From NCBI GenBank assembly GCA_030849075.1, contig JASAOO010003158.1:1-25984 (forward strand): 25,984 nt of DNA. The letters are read 5' to 3'. Shown piece by piece: positions 7,909 through 16,630 of the stretch. This stretch comes from Zelonia costaricensis (lineage: Eukaryota > Euglenozoa > Kinetoplastea > Trypanosomatida > Trypanosomatidae). The translations under genes and the position numbers were made by a program. The first letter of the stretch is position 1; each line of letters begins with the position of its first letter. Below the pieces are notes generated by a model. That model ran no database searches. It saw only the letters and a list, made by a program, of their open reading frames with translations, and was not told the origin of the DNA.

Positions 7909-8913
7909 ATGCTTGAGGAAGAGGAGTTCACGAGAGCCGCGGCGCTCTTCAAGGCTGGCAAGTACCATGAGGCCATCAGCGCCTACGTGGCCATCCACGC
8001 GGTCGACACGACCGCGTCACACACGAAGGCGCGCGCCCTGAACAACATCAGCGGCTGCTACGCGTCACTGAAGGACTACGAAGCGTCGAGGAAGATGGCT
8101 CAGCAGGCGATTGACTTGCAGCCCAGCAACGCCAAGGCGCACGGCCGCTTGGCGACTGCCCTGGAGGCGCTCAAGCTCTACGGCGCAGCCGTCCTGTCGT
8201 ACGAGACCGCGAGGCTGCTAGACAGCGAAAACCCTGCGTACGCCGCCGGGGCGCAGCGCTGCCGAACCATCGCGGGCGTTGGCCTCAGCACGGCAAGCGC
8301 CGCGGCGAAGGACGAGTACTACTACAAGAAGAGCCTCGAGCGGGCCACGGAGGCGATGCAGGAGGCAAGCTTCCACGAGGCGATCCGGCACTTCGGCAAG
8401 GCGCTCGACCTCTTCCCCGCCTCCGCCACCTCGCGCGAGAAGTCCACGCTCCTGTGCAACCGCAGCGCCGCTTACTTCCGGGCGGAGCGCTTCGAGGAGA
8501 GCGCCGACGACGCATTGGAGGCAACAAAGGCGGACGACACGTACGCGCGCGCCTACTTCCGGCTTGGCGCCGCCAAGGCAAAGCTGAAGAAGGTCGGGGA
8601 CGCGTACGACGCGCTGACGGTGTGTGTCCGCCTCGACCCGGCCCACGCCGACGCGGCGCGCCTCCTGGCCGAGGTGCTGCCCGAGGCGCTGGAGTCACGT
8701 AAAACGCCGGAGGAGCGGTCACGCGATGCCGCGCGGTCGGCGCAGGAGTGGATTAGCAGCACCCTGTCCTCGGCGCCGGCGCCTGCCACGGCCCCGCGTG
8801 CGCCGGCCCCTGCCCACGGCGCGGGCTACGCGTACTGCAACTTCTGCAATGAGACGGGCCACTCCCGCGCTGACTGCCCGCTGCTGCGGCGTAAGCGCGC
8901 CCGCCCCGCTTGA
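7909..8913 (+). CDS. Tetratricopeptide repeat protein with C-terminal CCHC zinc knuckle
   Basis: This 334-residue protein has two blocks of TPR helices. The first block has about three repeats at residues 5-108; the second has about three at 138-250. A degenerate linker joins the blocks. Residues Asn45/46, Lys76 and Arg80 in block one and Asn184, Arg214 and Arg218 in block two sit where chaperone-binding TPRs (Sti1/Hop type) place their carboxylate-clamp residues, but the first Lys and Asn of each clamp appear to be missing. After an Ala/Pro-rich linker (about 285-305) comes a CCHC zinc knuckle: Cys310, Cys313, His318 and Cys323. A basic tail follows. A zinc knuckle usually binds RNA or protein, so a co-chaperone or RNA-linked adaptor is plausible. 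The exact function is unknown. Confidence 0.8.
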   Translation: MLEEEEFTRAAALFKAGKYHEAISAYVAIHAVDTTASHTKARALNNISGCYASLKDYEASRKMAQQAIDLQPSNAKAHGRLATALEALKLYGAAVLSYETARLLDSENPAYAAGAQRCRTIAGVGLSTASAAAKDEYYYKKSLERATEAMQEASFHEAIRHFGKALDLFPASATSREKSTLLCNRSAAYFRAERFEESADDALEATKADDTYARAYFRLGAAKAKLKKVGDAYDALTVCVRLDPAHADAARLLAEVLPEALESRKTPEERSRDAARSAQEWISSTLSSAPAPATAPRAPAPAHGAGYAYCNFCNETGHSRADCPLLRRKRARPA

Positions 8914-9458
8914 GAGCGCGCCGGAAGCACGCGAGAGCGAGGGTTGGGTGGGGCATGTACGGTGCTGGCTGTGATGCCTCCTCCCTCCCCCTCGATTCCC
9001 GTGCGTTGCCCTACTGTGCTCCGCATACGAGCCACGACTGCGTGGCCGTATCCCCGTGCTGGCGTTCCGCTCTCCCTGTACGCTCGCGTCAACACAGATC
9101 CCGCGTCGCCGCCCTTTCCCGAGTTCCTCGCCGCACTTCTTGCCCAACCCGGGGTGCTGGTCGAAGGGTGGCGACAGTGCTGCACCGAAGCACGTAAACA
9201 CACACACACACACACAACGCCACTCGCTCGACAGTCCCTTCCCCGGCGCTCCTCTCCTCAGGCCCGCTTCTCCCGTTTCGCTTGGAGCGGCGTGCAAGTC
9301 TCGTCGCGAGGAGCGGCGACGGCGCACGGACGAGAGCGTAGGGCCGAAGCTGCACACGCGCCGCTGCGGCTGCGGGCACCTTCTGGGCTGGGCTGCGTTG
9401 CCCTTCCTCTGCCACCACTTCTGCATCTTCGTCATGTACACACACACACATCAACAGG
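8914..9458. other. Intergenic spacer between TPR and RNA triphosphatase genes
   Basis: About 545 bases with no gene supported. It includes a (CA)9 run at 9199-9216 and a short CA run at 9437-9450. The long open frames overlapping it on both strands are built from biased Arg, Ser, Pro, His and Thr codons. Confidence 0.55.
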
Positions 9459-9493
9459 TCCCCCCTACTGCGGCCGTCACTCTCTTGTCACAG
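9459..9493 (+). promoter_or_regulatory. Probable trans-splice acceptor for the RNA triphosphatase mRNA
   Basis: A pyrimidine-rich stretch (CCCCCCTACTG... CACTCTCTTGTCACAG) ends in AG at 9492-9493. The 130-base leader (9494-9623) holds no ATG before the gene but does contain a CA repeat. Nearer alternative AGs are at about 9584 and 9599. Confidence 0.45.
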
Positions 9494-9558
9494 AAACTCC
9501 GCACTGCTGCCGGGCACACTCGCACGGCCATCCACCCGCCGTCTTTCACGTACGCACT

Positions 9559-9575
9559 CACACACACACACACAC
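9559..9575 (+). repeat. CA dinucleotide run in the likely 5' UTR
   Basis: Eight CA units followed by interrupted CA-rich sequence up to about 9605, within the predicted leader of the RNA triphosphatase mRNA. Confidence 0.85.
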
Positions 9576-9623
9576 GCACACATAGACGTACACACGCAGA
9601 CACCCACTCGCGCACCTTCGAAG

Positions 9624-10553
9624 ATGTCCACTTCGCGCACCTCTCCACCGCCGGCGTCGGTCCCTGCGGACGCTGAGGCTCCTGCAACCACACCACCACC
9701 CCAGCCCAAGGCCCCCGCAACGCCCCCTCCGGCTGACGCACGCGACGCAGCCGCGCCGGCGACCCTCGCTGCGGCCCTGCTCGCTCGTCTGGGGCCCTTT
9801 CTGTCCGAGTCGCACCTCGAGGTCGAGGCGCGGCTGTGCCACCTCGGCGACCCCGTGAAGCGGCAGCGCGAGGACGTCGACGGAGACGAGAAGGAGCGCG
9901 ACGCAGCCGCGGCGGTGCCCCTGGGGGACAAGGCGGCGGCCTCGGGCGAGCCCGGTGGGGCACCGCACCTCGTGGAGTGCGGGAAGTACCGCATCAACGT
10001 CGGCGTCAGCGCGGCGGACTTCGCGCGCATGAAGGGGTACATAGCAGCCGAGAAGGCCGCCGTGCTGCCCTTCACGCAGATCCTCACGGAGGACGTCAAC
10101 ACGCAGACCGGCCGCTTCACGTATGCCATCGCGCCGGACGGTACGGAATCGTTCGTGGGCTGCATGGAGAAGAAGCGGCTCTGCAACGTGGAGGTGCGCG
10201 TGCCGGGGTGCCCGTACGACATTCGCGTCTCGGTCAGCACCGAGGTGCCCAAGGCGGCGACCGAGGCGCCAGCGGAGAAGCCGCGCGGGTTCGTGCGACG
10301 CAAGCGGCGCTGGACGGCGACGGAGGAGACGTTCGAGTACGCCTTCACGCGTGTCGGAGCCGACCACGACGACCTGCGCGCCACCTACGAAGTGGAGCTG
10401 GAGGGGGTGCACGCGCAGAGTGGGGCTGGCGTGACTGAGGCGTGGCTCGCAGACCTGCTGGACCGCACCCTCACACTGGCTCAGCTGCCCGGCAACACCG
10501 GCCTGTCACAGCGCCCAGCCTTCCGCGGGCCTCCGCACCGCCGCCCACACTAG
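9624..10553 (+). CDS. CET1: mRNA cap RNA 5'-triphosphatase, Cet1-like (triphosphate tunnel metalloenzyme)
   Basis: This 309-residue protein is predicted to remove the gamma phosphate from the 5' end of nascent transcripts, the first step of cap formation in the nucleus. Family marks of the metal-dependent fungal/protozoan type can be seen. A glutamate pair lies in HLEVEARL (Glu66 and Glu68), in the metal-binding position of the first tunnel strand. There is a YDIRVSVSTE strand (about 198-207). A basic RRKRRW strand (225-230) leads into ETFEYAFTRV. The last metal-binding strand is YEVELE (255-260) with alternating glutamates. The first about 50 residues are Ala/Pro/Thr-rich, and a low-complexity insert lies at 79-112. 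No guanylyltransferase domain is fused. In trypanosomatids this enzyme is structurally unrelated to the cysteine-phosphatase type used by animals. Confidence 0.85.
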   Translation: MSTSRTSPPPASVPADAEAPATTPPPQPKAPATPPPADARDAAAPATLAAALLARLGPFLSESHLEVEARLCHLGDPVKRQREDVDGDEKERDAAAAVPLGDKAAASGEPGGAPHLVECGKYRINVGVSAADFARMKGYIAAEKAAVLPFTQILTEDVNTQTGRFTYAIAPDGTESFVGCMEKKRLCNVEVRVPGCPYDIRVSVSTEVPKAATEAPAEKPRGFVRRKRRWTATEETFEYAFTRVGADHDDLRATYEVELEGVHAQSGAGVTEAWLADLLDRTLTLAQLPGNTGLSQRPAFRGPPHRRPH

Positions 10554-10572
10554 ACGCACCTCGTGGGTAAGC

Positions 10573-10598
10573 GAGGAGGAGGGGCGGGGGGGGAGGGC
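10573..10598 (+). other. Sense-strand G-rich tract, candidate G-quadruplex
   Basis: GAGGAGGAGGGGCGGGGGGG followed by GAGGG gives at least four G-runs within 26 bases, directly after the RNA triphosphatase stop codon and therefore at the start of its 3' UTR. Confidence 0.45.
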
Positions 10599-11063
10599 TG
10601 AGAAGTCGGACTTGCTGGGCGGGGTTGTGCCCCATCCGTTCGACCCGCCATCCCCACCTCGTTGCCTCCTGAGTCTGCCATGGCCGCCCCCGTGCACGGC
10701 GTGTAGGCGGTGGCCCTGTGCACGCGCGGGTGCAGCGGCGCCTGTTCGAGGGAAGAAGAGAAAGCGTCGCTGTCTTGGTTGTGTTGTCCAGTGTGCTCTG
10801 GTGGAGGGGGAGAGTGACAGAACGCTGGCTGATGTCGTGTTGCCCCTCTCGCTGCGTGAGGCAGTCGTGTCCAAGACCGTCGTATACCTCAATTCCTAAA
10901 GGCAATGCGCGGCCTCATGAAGCGCTGTCCTTTGAGCCTTTCTCTTCGCCCCATCCCGCAGTCTGACTGTTGTGACCCCCTCTGCACTGCTGCACGTCTG
11001 CCCTCCCCCTTCTTGCACTCACCCCTTTCACCGTCACCTTCACTTGCACCTGGTCTTCGTCGA

Positions 11064-11067
<4 letters not shown>

Positions 11068-11100
<33 letters not shown>
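11068..11100 (+). repeat. (CA)16 microsatellite
   Basis: Sixteen perfect CA units plus one C, in the spacer about 100-170 bases upstream of the predicted acceptor for the next gene. Confidence 0.95.
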
Positions 11101-11102
<2 letters not shown>

Positions 11103-11196
11103 ACACGCATCGGTGGGCACTTGCTATGAAGCCCCGTTGCAGTGCTGCTTGGTGCTCTCTGGCCCCCCCCCCCTGCGTCAACTCCCTAGCGAAGCC

Positions 11197-11262
11197 GCCC
11201 TTCACGCACCCCTCCCCCCCCCACACACACACCCTTTCCTCCTCTCTCGCATCACTCACGAG
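11197..11262 (+). promoter_or_regulatory. Probable trans-splice acceptor for the small membrane protein mRNA
   Basis: A 60-base pyrimidine/CA-rich tract without AG ends in GAG (AG at 11261-11262). The leader would be only 9 bases before the ATG at 11272. Upstream AGs lie at about 11189 and 11194. The site lies inside the open frame that begins at 11113 and argues against that longer start. Confidence 0.45.
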
Positions 11263-11271
11263 GTCGGCACG

Positions 11272-11742
11272 ATGATGCGCAAGACCTCTGTGTGCGCCTT
11301 CGCGGCGACTCGCGCGGCACTGGTAGGGAACGGCCCGACCTTCCAGACCGGCGGTGACAACAACAACACGTCCGACATCCAGAACGCCTTCCCGCTGAAC
11401 GAGCGTGGCATCCGCTCGTCCTCGCCGTTCCCGGAGCCGAACACGGCGATCTACGACACGTACATGCCGTGGACCTACTTCCAGCCCATCGACGTGAAGG
11501 TGGACAAGATGCCGGCACCGGAGGCGAAGTACTACCAGCACCACACAAAGCGCGCCTGGGACGTGTCGACGACTGACCTGATGGAGATCCAGTCCCGCAA
11601 GAAGTACCTGCAGGGCATGGGCTACCTCGCCATGGTGGTGTACCTGTACTTCCTCATGCCGAAGGAGAAGTCGTTCTCGGGCGAGACCGGCTCGGACGGT
11701 TTCTACGTGATGCTGCCCAAGAACCATCCGGAGAAGTTCTAA
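11272..11742 (+). CDS. Small single-span protein, probably mitochondrial inner membrane (unidentified)
   Basis: The protein has 156 residues from the chosen ATG; a second in-frame ATG follows directly at 11275. Codon use is strongly G/C-ending throughout, which supports a real gene. The N-terminus (MMRKTSVCAFAATRAALVG) is basic, hydroxylated and free of acidic residues, like a short mitochondrial presequence. A tyrosine/proline-rich hydrophilic part follows, then one membrane span at about 113-129 (KYLQGMGYLAMVVYLYFLMP) and a short tail ending in HPEKF. Size, presequence and a single late span are typical of accessory subunits of respiratory-chain complexes, such as trypanosomatid cytochrome oxidase or ATP synthase, but I do not recognise the family with certainty. 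The longer frame from 11113 adds spacer-like Pro/His/Leu sequence and is rejected as the start. Confidence 0.75.
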   Translation: MMRKTSVCAFAATRAALVGNGPTFQTGGDNNNTSDIQNAFPLNERGIRSSSPFPEPNTAIYDTYMPWTYFQPIDVKVDKMPAPEAKYYQHHTKRAWDVSTTDLMEIQSRKKYLQGMGYLAMVVYLYFLMPKEKSFSGETGSDGFYVMLPKNHPEKF

Positions 11743-12605
11743 CGTTAACGGTGTGTAGCTCGCTGGACCGTCCTTTCGCGGTCGGAAAGGGGAAAGGCCG
11801 GGGAGGTGCTGCGAGGGCGGGGGAGAGACGAAGACGGTGCGCAGCACCTCGTGCGCTACGCCATCGCCTTCGCACTGCCTGCTCTATCGTCTCTCGGAGT
11901 CTCTCTCGCCCCTCCGGTGCACTGGTTGACGGCGGGGCTTGACCCCCTCCCGCTGACCTCCTCTCCCCATCTCTGTAGTAGTAGTAGGACAATACCCACA
12001 CAAGAAAGTTGAAAAGCGGCTGCTCTCGCACCACAGCGGCGACACCTCTGAGCACTGCGGCGGGTGCGCTTCCTCACTGCCCCCCCCCCTCCTCCTCTTC
12101 GGTGCGCGGTGCGTGCAGCAGCAACCTCGACTCTTCCCCACGTCCTCCTTCTCCTCCCTCCCTCCATCCCGAGTACGCCTCCACTCGATGTCTTTCGGCC
12201 CGTGGCGCAGAGACGAAGTAGTGAGGGCGCCGCGACGACATTCGCGCACTTGGGAAGGGAAAGAAGGAGGAGGAGAGGGGTGGCAGTGGCACACAAGTCT
12301 GCACACCGCGGCAGCTGTGGCGCCCGCGCGTGGGGCGGCGGCTTGCTGAGGCGAGTGCCCTCTTCTCTTGGACATTTTCGGGTTGCGCAGCCCCCCCCCT
12401 CCCCTCGACGTGGCGACGGCAACGTGCGCTGCCGCTGCCCTTTCTCCAGCGCGTTGGTGTCGGCGGTCTTCGACCGTTTGATGCCTCCGCTTCCTCTCTC
12501 TCTCTCCTCTTCGACCCCTCCCACACACACACCCCCTTCTTCGCCATGGACGATGCACGCACGCTGCTTCACACGTGGGGCGCGGCACAGCCACAGCCGC
12601 ACGCT
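11743..12605. other. Intergenic spacer upstream of EFL1, with an internal acceptor-like site
   Basis: About 860 bases without a supported gene. At 11940-11978 a pyrimidine tract ends in CTCTGTAG, which looks like a good splice acceptor but lies more than 800 bases before the EFL1 start. C-rich runs at 12080-12092, 12150-12165 and 12392-12404 follow. A 54-codon open frame from the ATG at 12188 has no domain and atypical codons. The EFL1 reading frame stays open from 12064, but the extra sequence is low-complexity. Confidence 0.55.
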
Positions 12606-12627
12606 GTTTCGATTCTCTCTTCTTCAG
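12606..12627 (+). promoter_or_regulatory. Probable trans-splice acceptor for the EFL1 mRNA
   Basis: TTTCGATTCTCTCTTCTTCAG is a textbook pyrimidine tract plus CAG (AG at 12626-12627). The leader (12628-12810) contains no ATG, so the first ATG on the mRNA is the annotated start. The site falls inside the longer open frame and so excludes 249 spurious N-terminal residues. Confidence 0.65.
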
Positions 12628-12810
12628 TTTCCATTTGAACGGCATCCAGCGCCGACCCAGACAAGGGTGCCTCCCTTCGAGCACCGCCGCACTCCAGAAG
12701 GGTCGACGTGTCTGCGCCGGCCAACTCCCACTCGGGCACCTCCGCCAACGCGCCTCTGTATCGGAGGGAAGGAACGCCACCCATCGCCGCCCCCCTCCCC
12801 AATCGCAGCC

Positions 12811-15474
12811 ATGAGCCACTTGGCCACCGATGCGGTGCAGAAGCTGAGCGAGAAGCCGGAGAACACTCGCAACTTCTGCATGGTGGCACACGTCGACCAC
12901 GGCAAGACGACGCTGAGCGACTACCTCGTCGCCAGCAACGGCATCCTGTCCCCGCAGCTCGCCGGCGAGGTGCGGCTGCTCGACTCGCGGCCCGATGAGC
13001 AGGAGCGGTGCATCACGATGAAGGCCAGCTCCATCGCTTTGCACCACGCGCACGGCGGCACGAGCCACATGCTGAACCTCGTGGACTCGCCCGGCCACAT
13101 CGACTTCTCCTGCGAAGTCTCGACGGCGATGCGGCTCTGCGACGGCGCCGTTGTCATCGTTGATGTCGTGGACGGCGTCACGCAGCAGACGTCGTCCATC
13201 CTGCGCCACACGTACCGCGAGGGCCTCTCGATGTGCCTTGTGCTCAACAAGATCGACCTGCTCGTCACGACGCAGCAGTACACCGCAGAGGAGGCGTACC
13301 TGCGCATGCGCGGCATCATCGAGATCTGCAACGCGATTCTCGCCTCGTACGCGAACCAGATGAAGATCCAGGAGCTCGACCAGGACATGGAGCGTGAGGA
13401 CCCGAGCGACGACGTGTGGTTCGACCCGTCCAAGGGCAACGTACTGTTCTGCAGCTGCTACGACGGCTGGGCCGTCGGCGTGGACTTCTTCGCGAAGCTC
13501 TACAAGGACAAGGTGCCGCTCGACAACCTGGCCGAGGTGCTGTGGGGGGAGCACTACCTGGACGCTAAAACGAAGACGGTCAGCCCGCAGCCCAAGCGGG
13601 CCGGGCAGCTGCCCCTCGGCGTGCAGCTCATGCTGGAGCCCATCTGGCAGCTTTACGACACCTTCCTCGGCGACGGCGCCAGCGAGGAGCGGCAGAAGCA
13701 CCTCGCCGAGAGGCTCAAGGTTGCGGAGAGCAAGTGGAACAACCCGCGCCGCGACCCGCGCGGCAAGCTGAAGGCGCTCCTCTCCGCCTGGATGCCGCTC
13801 GCGACGTGTGTGCTGGACACGGTGTGCACGCAGCTCGACTCCCCCATCACGTCGCAGCGGCGCCGCCTTTGCTCCCTCGTGCCCGGGTTCGAGGCGGACA
13901 CCCCCGCCCCGCTCAAGGCGGCCCTCATGGACTGCGACTCCTCACCCGACGCGCCGTGCGTCGTGTACATCTGCAAGCTGATCGACACGCAGTACCTCGT
14001 CGGCCGCGTCGTCGGCGCTGTCGAGAGCCACGACGACGCCTTCATCGGGTTCGGCCGCGTGTACAGCGGGCGCCTGCGTGCCGGGCAGCCGGTGTACGTG
14101 CACAGCGATGGCGCCGTGGTGGAGGCGACGGTGGGCAGCGTCTTCCTCTTCCGCGGTGCCGGGCTGGAGGAGACCTCGGAGGTGTGCGCCGGCTCCCTCT
14201 GCGGCGTCGGCGGCCTCACGCCGTGCATCACCAAGTACGCGACGGTGTGCGGCGTGCCCGGCATGCCGCCCTTCAAGCCGCTCGTGCTGCAGAGCACGTC
14301 CATTGTGCGACTCTCCGTCTTCCCGCAGGACCCGAAGAAACTGCAGGAGCTGGAGCGCGGACTGCGGCTGCTGTACAAGGTCGACCCGCAGGTAGAGGTG
14401 AGCATGCTGCCCACGGGCGAGCACGTCATCGGCACGGCCGGCGAGGTGCACGCGGAGCGGTGCATCAAGGACCTGGTCGACACGTTTGCGCAGGTGGAGG
14501 TCGTTGCGTCCGAGCCGCTCGTGTCCTTCCGCGAAACCATCGTCAGCAACCTCAGCGCCAAGCCGAAGCCACACACGGCGACGCTGATGGACGGCGCCTT
14601 CAGCATCACGATCCAGGCCCGCCCGCTGCCGCCCGAGGTGCTCGAGCTTGTCAAGCAGGACGAGAAGAACAGCGGCAACAACGCGCAGCTGCTGCGCCAG
14701 GTGACGGCGGCGCTGGCGGAGCATAAGCGGTTCGCCGCGGACGTCAAGAGCGGCGTCGTCGCGAGTGGGCCGGCGCGGCTCGGTTTTCTTGGTGCGGTGC
14801 TGCTGGCGAACTTCGAAGGAGCCGAGGCGCCGGAGGCATGCTGGGCGACGCTGCAGGCCTCGAAGGAGTCGATCGTGGCCGGCTTCCAGGCCGCGTGCGA
14901 GAGCGGTCCGATGGCGCAGGAGCCGCTGTACGGCGTTGCCTTCGTCGTCACGGACCTCTTCGTGGACGTCGAGTCGGGCATCTCGGGTGGCATGGTGCTG
15001 CCCACTGTCCGCGAGGCGTGCCGCGCCGCGATGGAGCTGCACCCGCGCCGCCTCGTCGAGCCCGTGTACGAGTGCACCGTGTACTCCTCCGGCTTCACGC
15101 AGGGCAAGATCTACGCCTCGCTTAGCCGCCGCCGCTCCGACATCCTCGAGGAGGTGCCGAACGAGGGCAGCGACCTGTTTTACATCCGCTGCTGGCTGCC
15201 CGCCGTGGAGGCGTTTGGCCTGCAGGACGAGCTGCGCGTGCAGACCCAGGGCGCCTCGACCGCGCAGCTGCAGATGAGCCACTGGGAGGTCATCGACGCC
15301 GACCCGTACTTTGTGCCGACGACGAAGGAGGAGCTGGAGGAGCACGGTGCCGAGGTGGCCACGAAGAACATCGCGGCGCAGCTGCTCGAGCGCATCAAGC
15401 GGCGCAAGGGCCTCTACCGCGAGCGCGTCGTCGAGAACGCCGAGAAGCAGAAGTTCTCGCTGAAGGGCGCGTGA
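12811..15474 (+). CDS. EFL1: Elongation factor-like GTPase EFL1/Ria1 (60S ribosome maturation)
   Basis: This 887-residue translational GTPase is predicted to work with SBDS in the cytoplasm to release the anti-association factor eIF6 from new 60S subunits. The GTPase motifs are complete: AHVDHGKT (26-33), the switch I region with RCITMKASSIAL, DSPGH (92-96) and NKID (146-149). EF-2-like domains follow. It is EFL1 and not EF-2 for two reasons. The diphthamide histidine loop is absent; at that place the sequence reads SGISGGMVLPTVREACRAAM. The C-terminus also has the EFL1 signature SHWEVIDADPYFVPTTKEE, then RRKGLY and a final VVENAEKQKFSLKGA. Yeast and human EFL1 exceed 1100 residues; this form lacks most of the large domain II insertion. 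The start is the first ATG after the acceptor at 12627. Confidence 0.93.
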   Translation: MSHLATDAVQKLSEKPENTRNFCMVAHVDHGKTTLSDYLVASNGILSPQLAGEVRLLDSRPDEQERCITMKASSIALHHAHGGTSHMLNLVDSPGHIDFSCEVSTAMRLCDGAVVIVDVVDGVTQQTSSILRHTYREGLSMCLVLNKIDLLVTTQQYTAEEAYLRMRGIIEICNAILASYANQMKIQELDQDMEREDPSDDVWFDPSKGNVLFCSCYDGWAVGVDFFAKLYKDKVPLDNLAEVLWGEHYLDAKTKTVSPQPKRAGQLPLGVQLMLEPIWQLYDTFLGDGASEERQKHLAERLKVAESKWNNPRRDPRGKLKALLSAWMPLATCVLDTVCTQLDSPITSQRRRLCSLVPGFEADTPAPLKAALMDCDSSPDAPCVVYICKLIDTQYLVGRVVGAVESHDDAFIGFGRVYSGRLRAGQPVYVHSDGAVVEATVGSVFLFRGAGLEETSEVCAGSLCGVGGLTPCITKYATVCGVPGMPPFKPLVLQSTSIVRLSVFPQDPKKLQELERGLRLLYKVDPQVEVSMLPTGEHVIGTAGEVHAERCIKDLVDTFAQVEVVASEPLVSFRETIVSNLSAKPKPHTATLMDGAFSITIQARPLPPEVLELVKQDEKNSGNNAQLLRQVTAALAEHKRFAADVKSGVVASGPARLGFLGAVLLANFEGAEAPEACWATLQASKESIVAGFQAACESGPMAQEPLYGVAFVVTDLFVDVESGISGGMVLPTVREACRAAMELHPRRLVEPVYECTVYSSGFTQGKIYASLSRRRSDILEEVPNEGSDLFYIRCWLPAVEAFGLQDELRVQTQGASTAQLQMSHWEVIDADPYFVPTTKEELEEHGAEVATKNIAAQLLERIKRRKGLYRERVVENAEKQKFSLKGA

Positions 15475-16213
15475 GAAGCGAAGAAGGGAGCTGGTGCGTG
15501 GCACTGCGACCGTGCGCGTTCGCGCCTCCCGTCTCATAAGGGACGCAGAAGGGCGGAGGCCGCGCCGCGTGCTCCTCTCTGCAACCCTCGCTCCACCGCT
15601 CTCCCATGTGGGTGTCGATGCGCGTGCGTGCGTATACGCGTTGATGACGACTCGGTTAACATCCCAGCGATGCCTGTCGAGGAGCAAGCCAAGAGGGGCC
15701 CTCTGCGCGTACATGGACCACACATAGCGGAAGGGCAACGGGCATCGTTCCCGATCGCCGCACGAATGCTGGCGCCGCGTAGTGGCGTCGCTGCCCGATG
15801 GGGCCCGCCTCCAACGCGGCTGACACGCACGTGCCGTCCAGCGTGGAGGCCTGCGTGCGCAGTACAAATGATCCTCCCTTGTCTCGCTCTGCTCGTGTAC
15901 CCCGCCGTTGGCGCTTTGCGTGGTCGCACGGGGAACGCGGGCGGGGCGGGGGGGGGAAGGCCGATGCCGCTCCCTCGTGGACTCGCCACGCTTGCAACGC
16001 CACCGCACATTCTCTTCTGTTCCCCTCCCTCCCTCGCTTGACTTGCATCGGACACACCCACCCACCCACTCACAGCGTCTTCCTGGCATCCAGCGCCCAA
16101 TCAGGAGCCGGTGCTGCCCTCCTTTTCCACGACTCTCTACGTAGCGGGAGCGTCTGACGGAGCCGACGGGCGTGGCCGCATACGCGTCTAGTGAGGGCAA
16201 AGAGTCTCGTGAA

Positions 16214-16214
16214 N
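16214..16214. other. Undetermined base (N)
   Basis: The only ambiguous base in the window. It lies in spacer DNA and does not affect any gene call. It may mark a polymorphic position or an assembly join. Confidence 0.99.
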
Positions 16215-16623
16215 AACACCGCCACCACCGCCATCACTTCGCTGGTTCGCCGGTCACCTGCCTGCCTGCCCCCCCCCCCCCCTCACACACGGTTCTCCTT
16301 AACAACCTCCTCTACAGGCACACCACACACCTACACCTAGACAAACACACGTACACGCACCCGCGCAGCTTCCTTGAGTAGCTCGCCCATCTCGTATCCC
16401 TATTTCCCTCCACGTTTCCACTTTCTCCGCCCCGCGTGCACCTCGCGACGGCGGCGTCAGTCTGCGCGCCGTCCTCCCTTTCACGTTCCTTCTCTGTGCA
16501 TGTTTGTCACTTGGTATCGGTGTGCCTGTGTGTGTGTGTTGTCGCCGCACGTTCTGCGCCATTTCTTTCCCGTCTCTCTGTTTCAGCCCAGTGGCTTCTG
16601 CTTGCGTTGCGCCGTGCGTGTAG

Positions 16624-16630
<7 letters not shown>

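Larger units (their letters stand above)
10554..11196. other. Intergenic spacer between RNA triphosphatase and small membrane protein genes
   Basis: About 640 bases without a supported gene. A sense-strand G-rich tract starts 20 bases after the stop (10573-10598). Mixed sequence follows to 10950, then pyrimidine-rich DNA and a (CA)16 run at 11068-11100. A 95-residue open frame at 10612-10899 has unbiased codon use and no recognisable domain. Confidence 0.55.

Noticed and set aside
11113..11271. N-terminal extension of the small membrane protein
   Set aside because: It encodes spacer-like Pro/Leu/His sequence across the polypyrimidine tract and would bury the presequence-like N-terminus.
12064..12810. 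N-terminal extension of EFL1 by 249 residues
   Set aside because: A strong splice acceptor at 12627 lies inside it, the extension is low-complexity, and EFL1 proteins begin near the residues encoded at 12811.
15798..16157. 119-codon open frame after EFL1
   Set aside because: No domain, no consistent codon bias, and no convincing acceptor directly upstream.
13942..16200. 752-codon minus-strand open frame opposite EFL1
   Set aside because: Long antisense frames are expected opposite GC3-rich genes. The product is Arg/His/Leu-rich without domains, while the + strand carries a complete EFL1.
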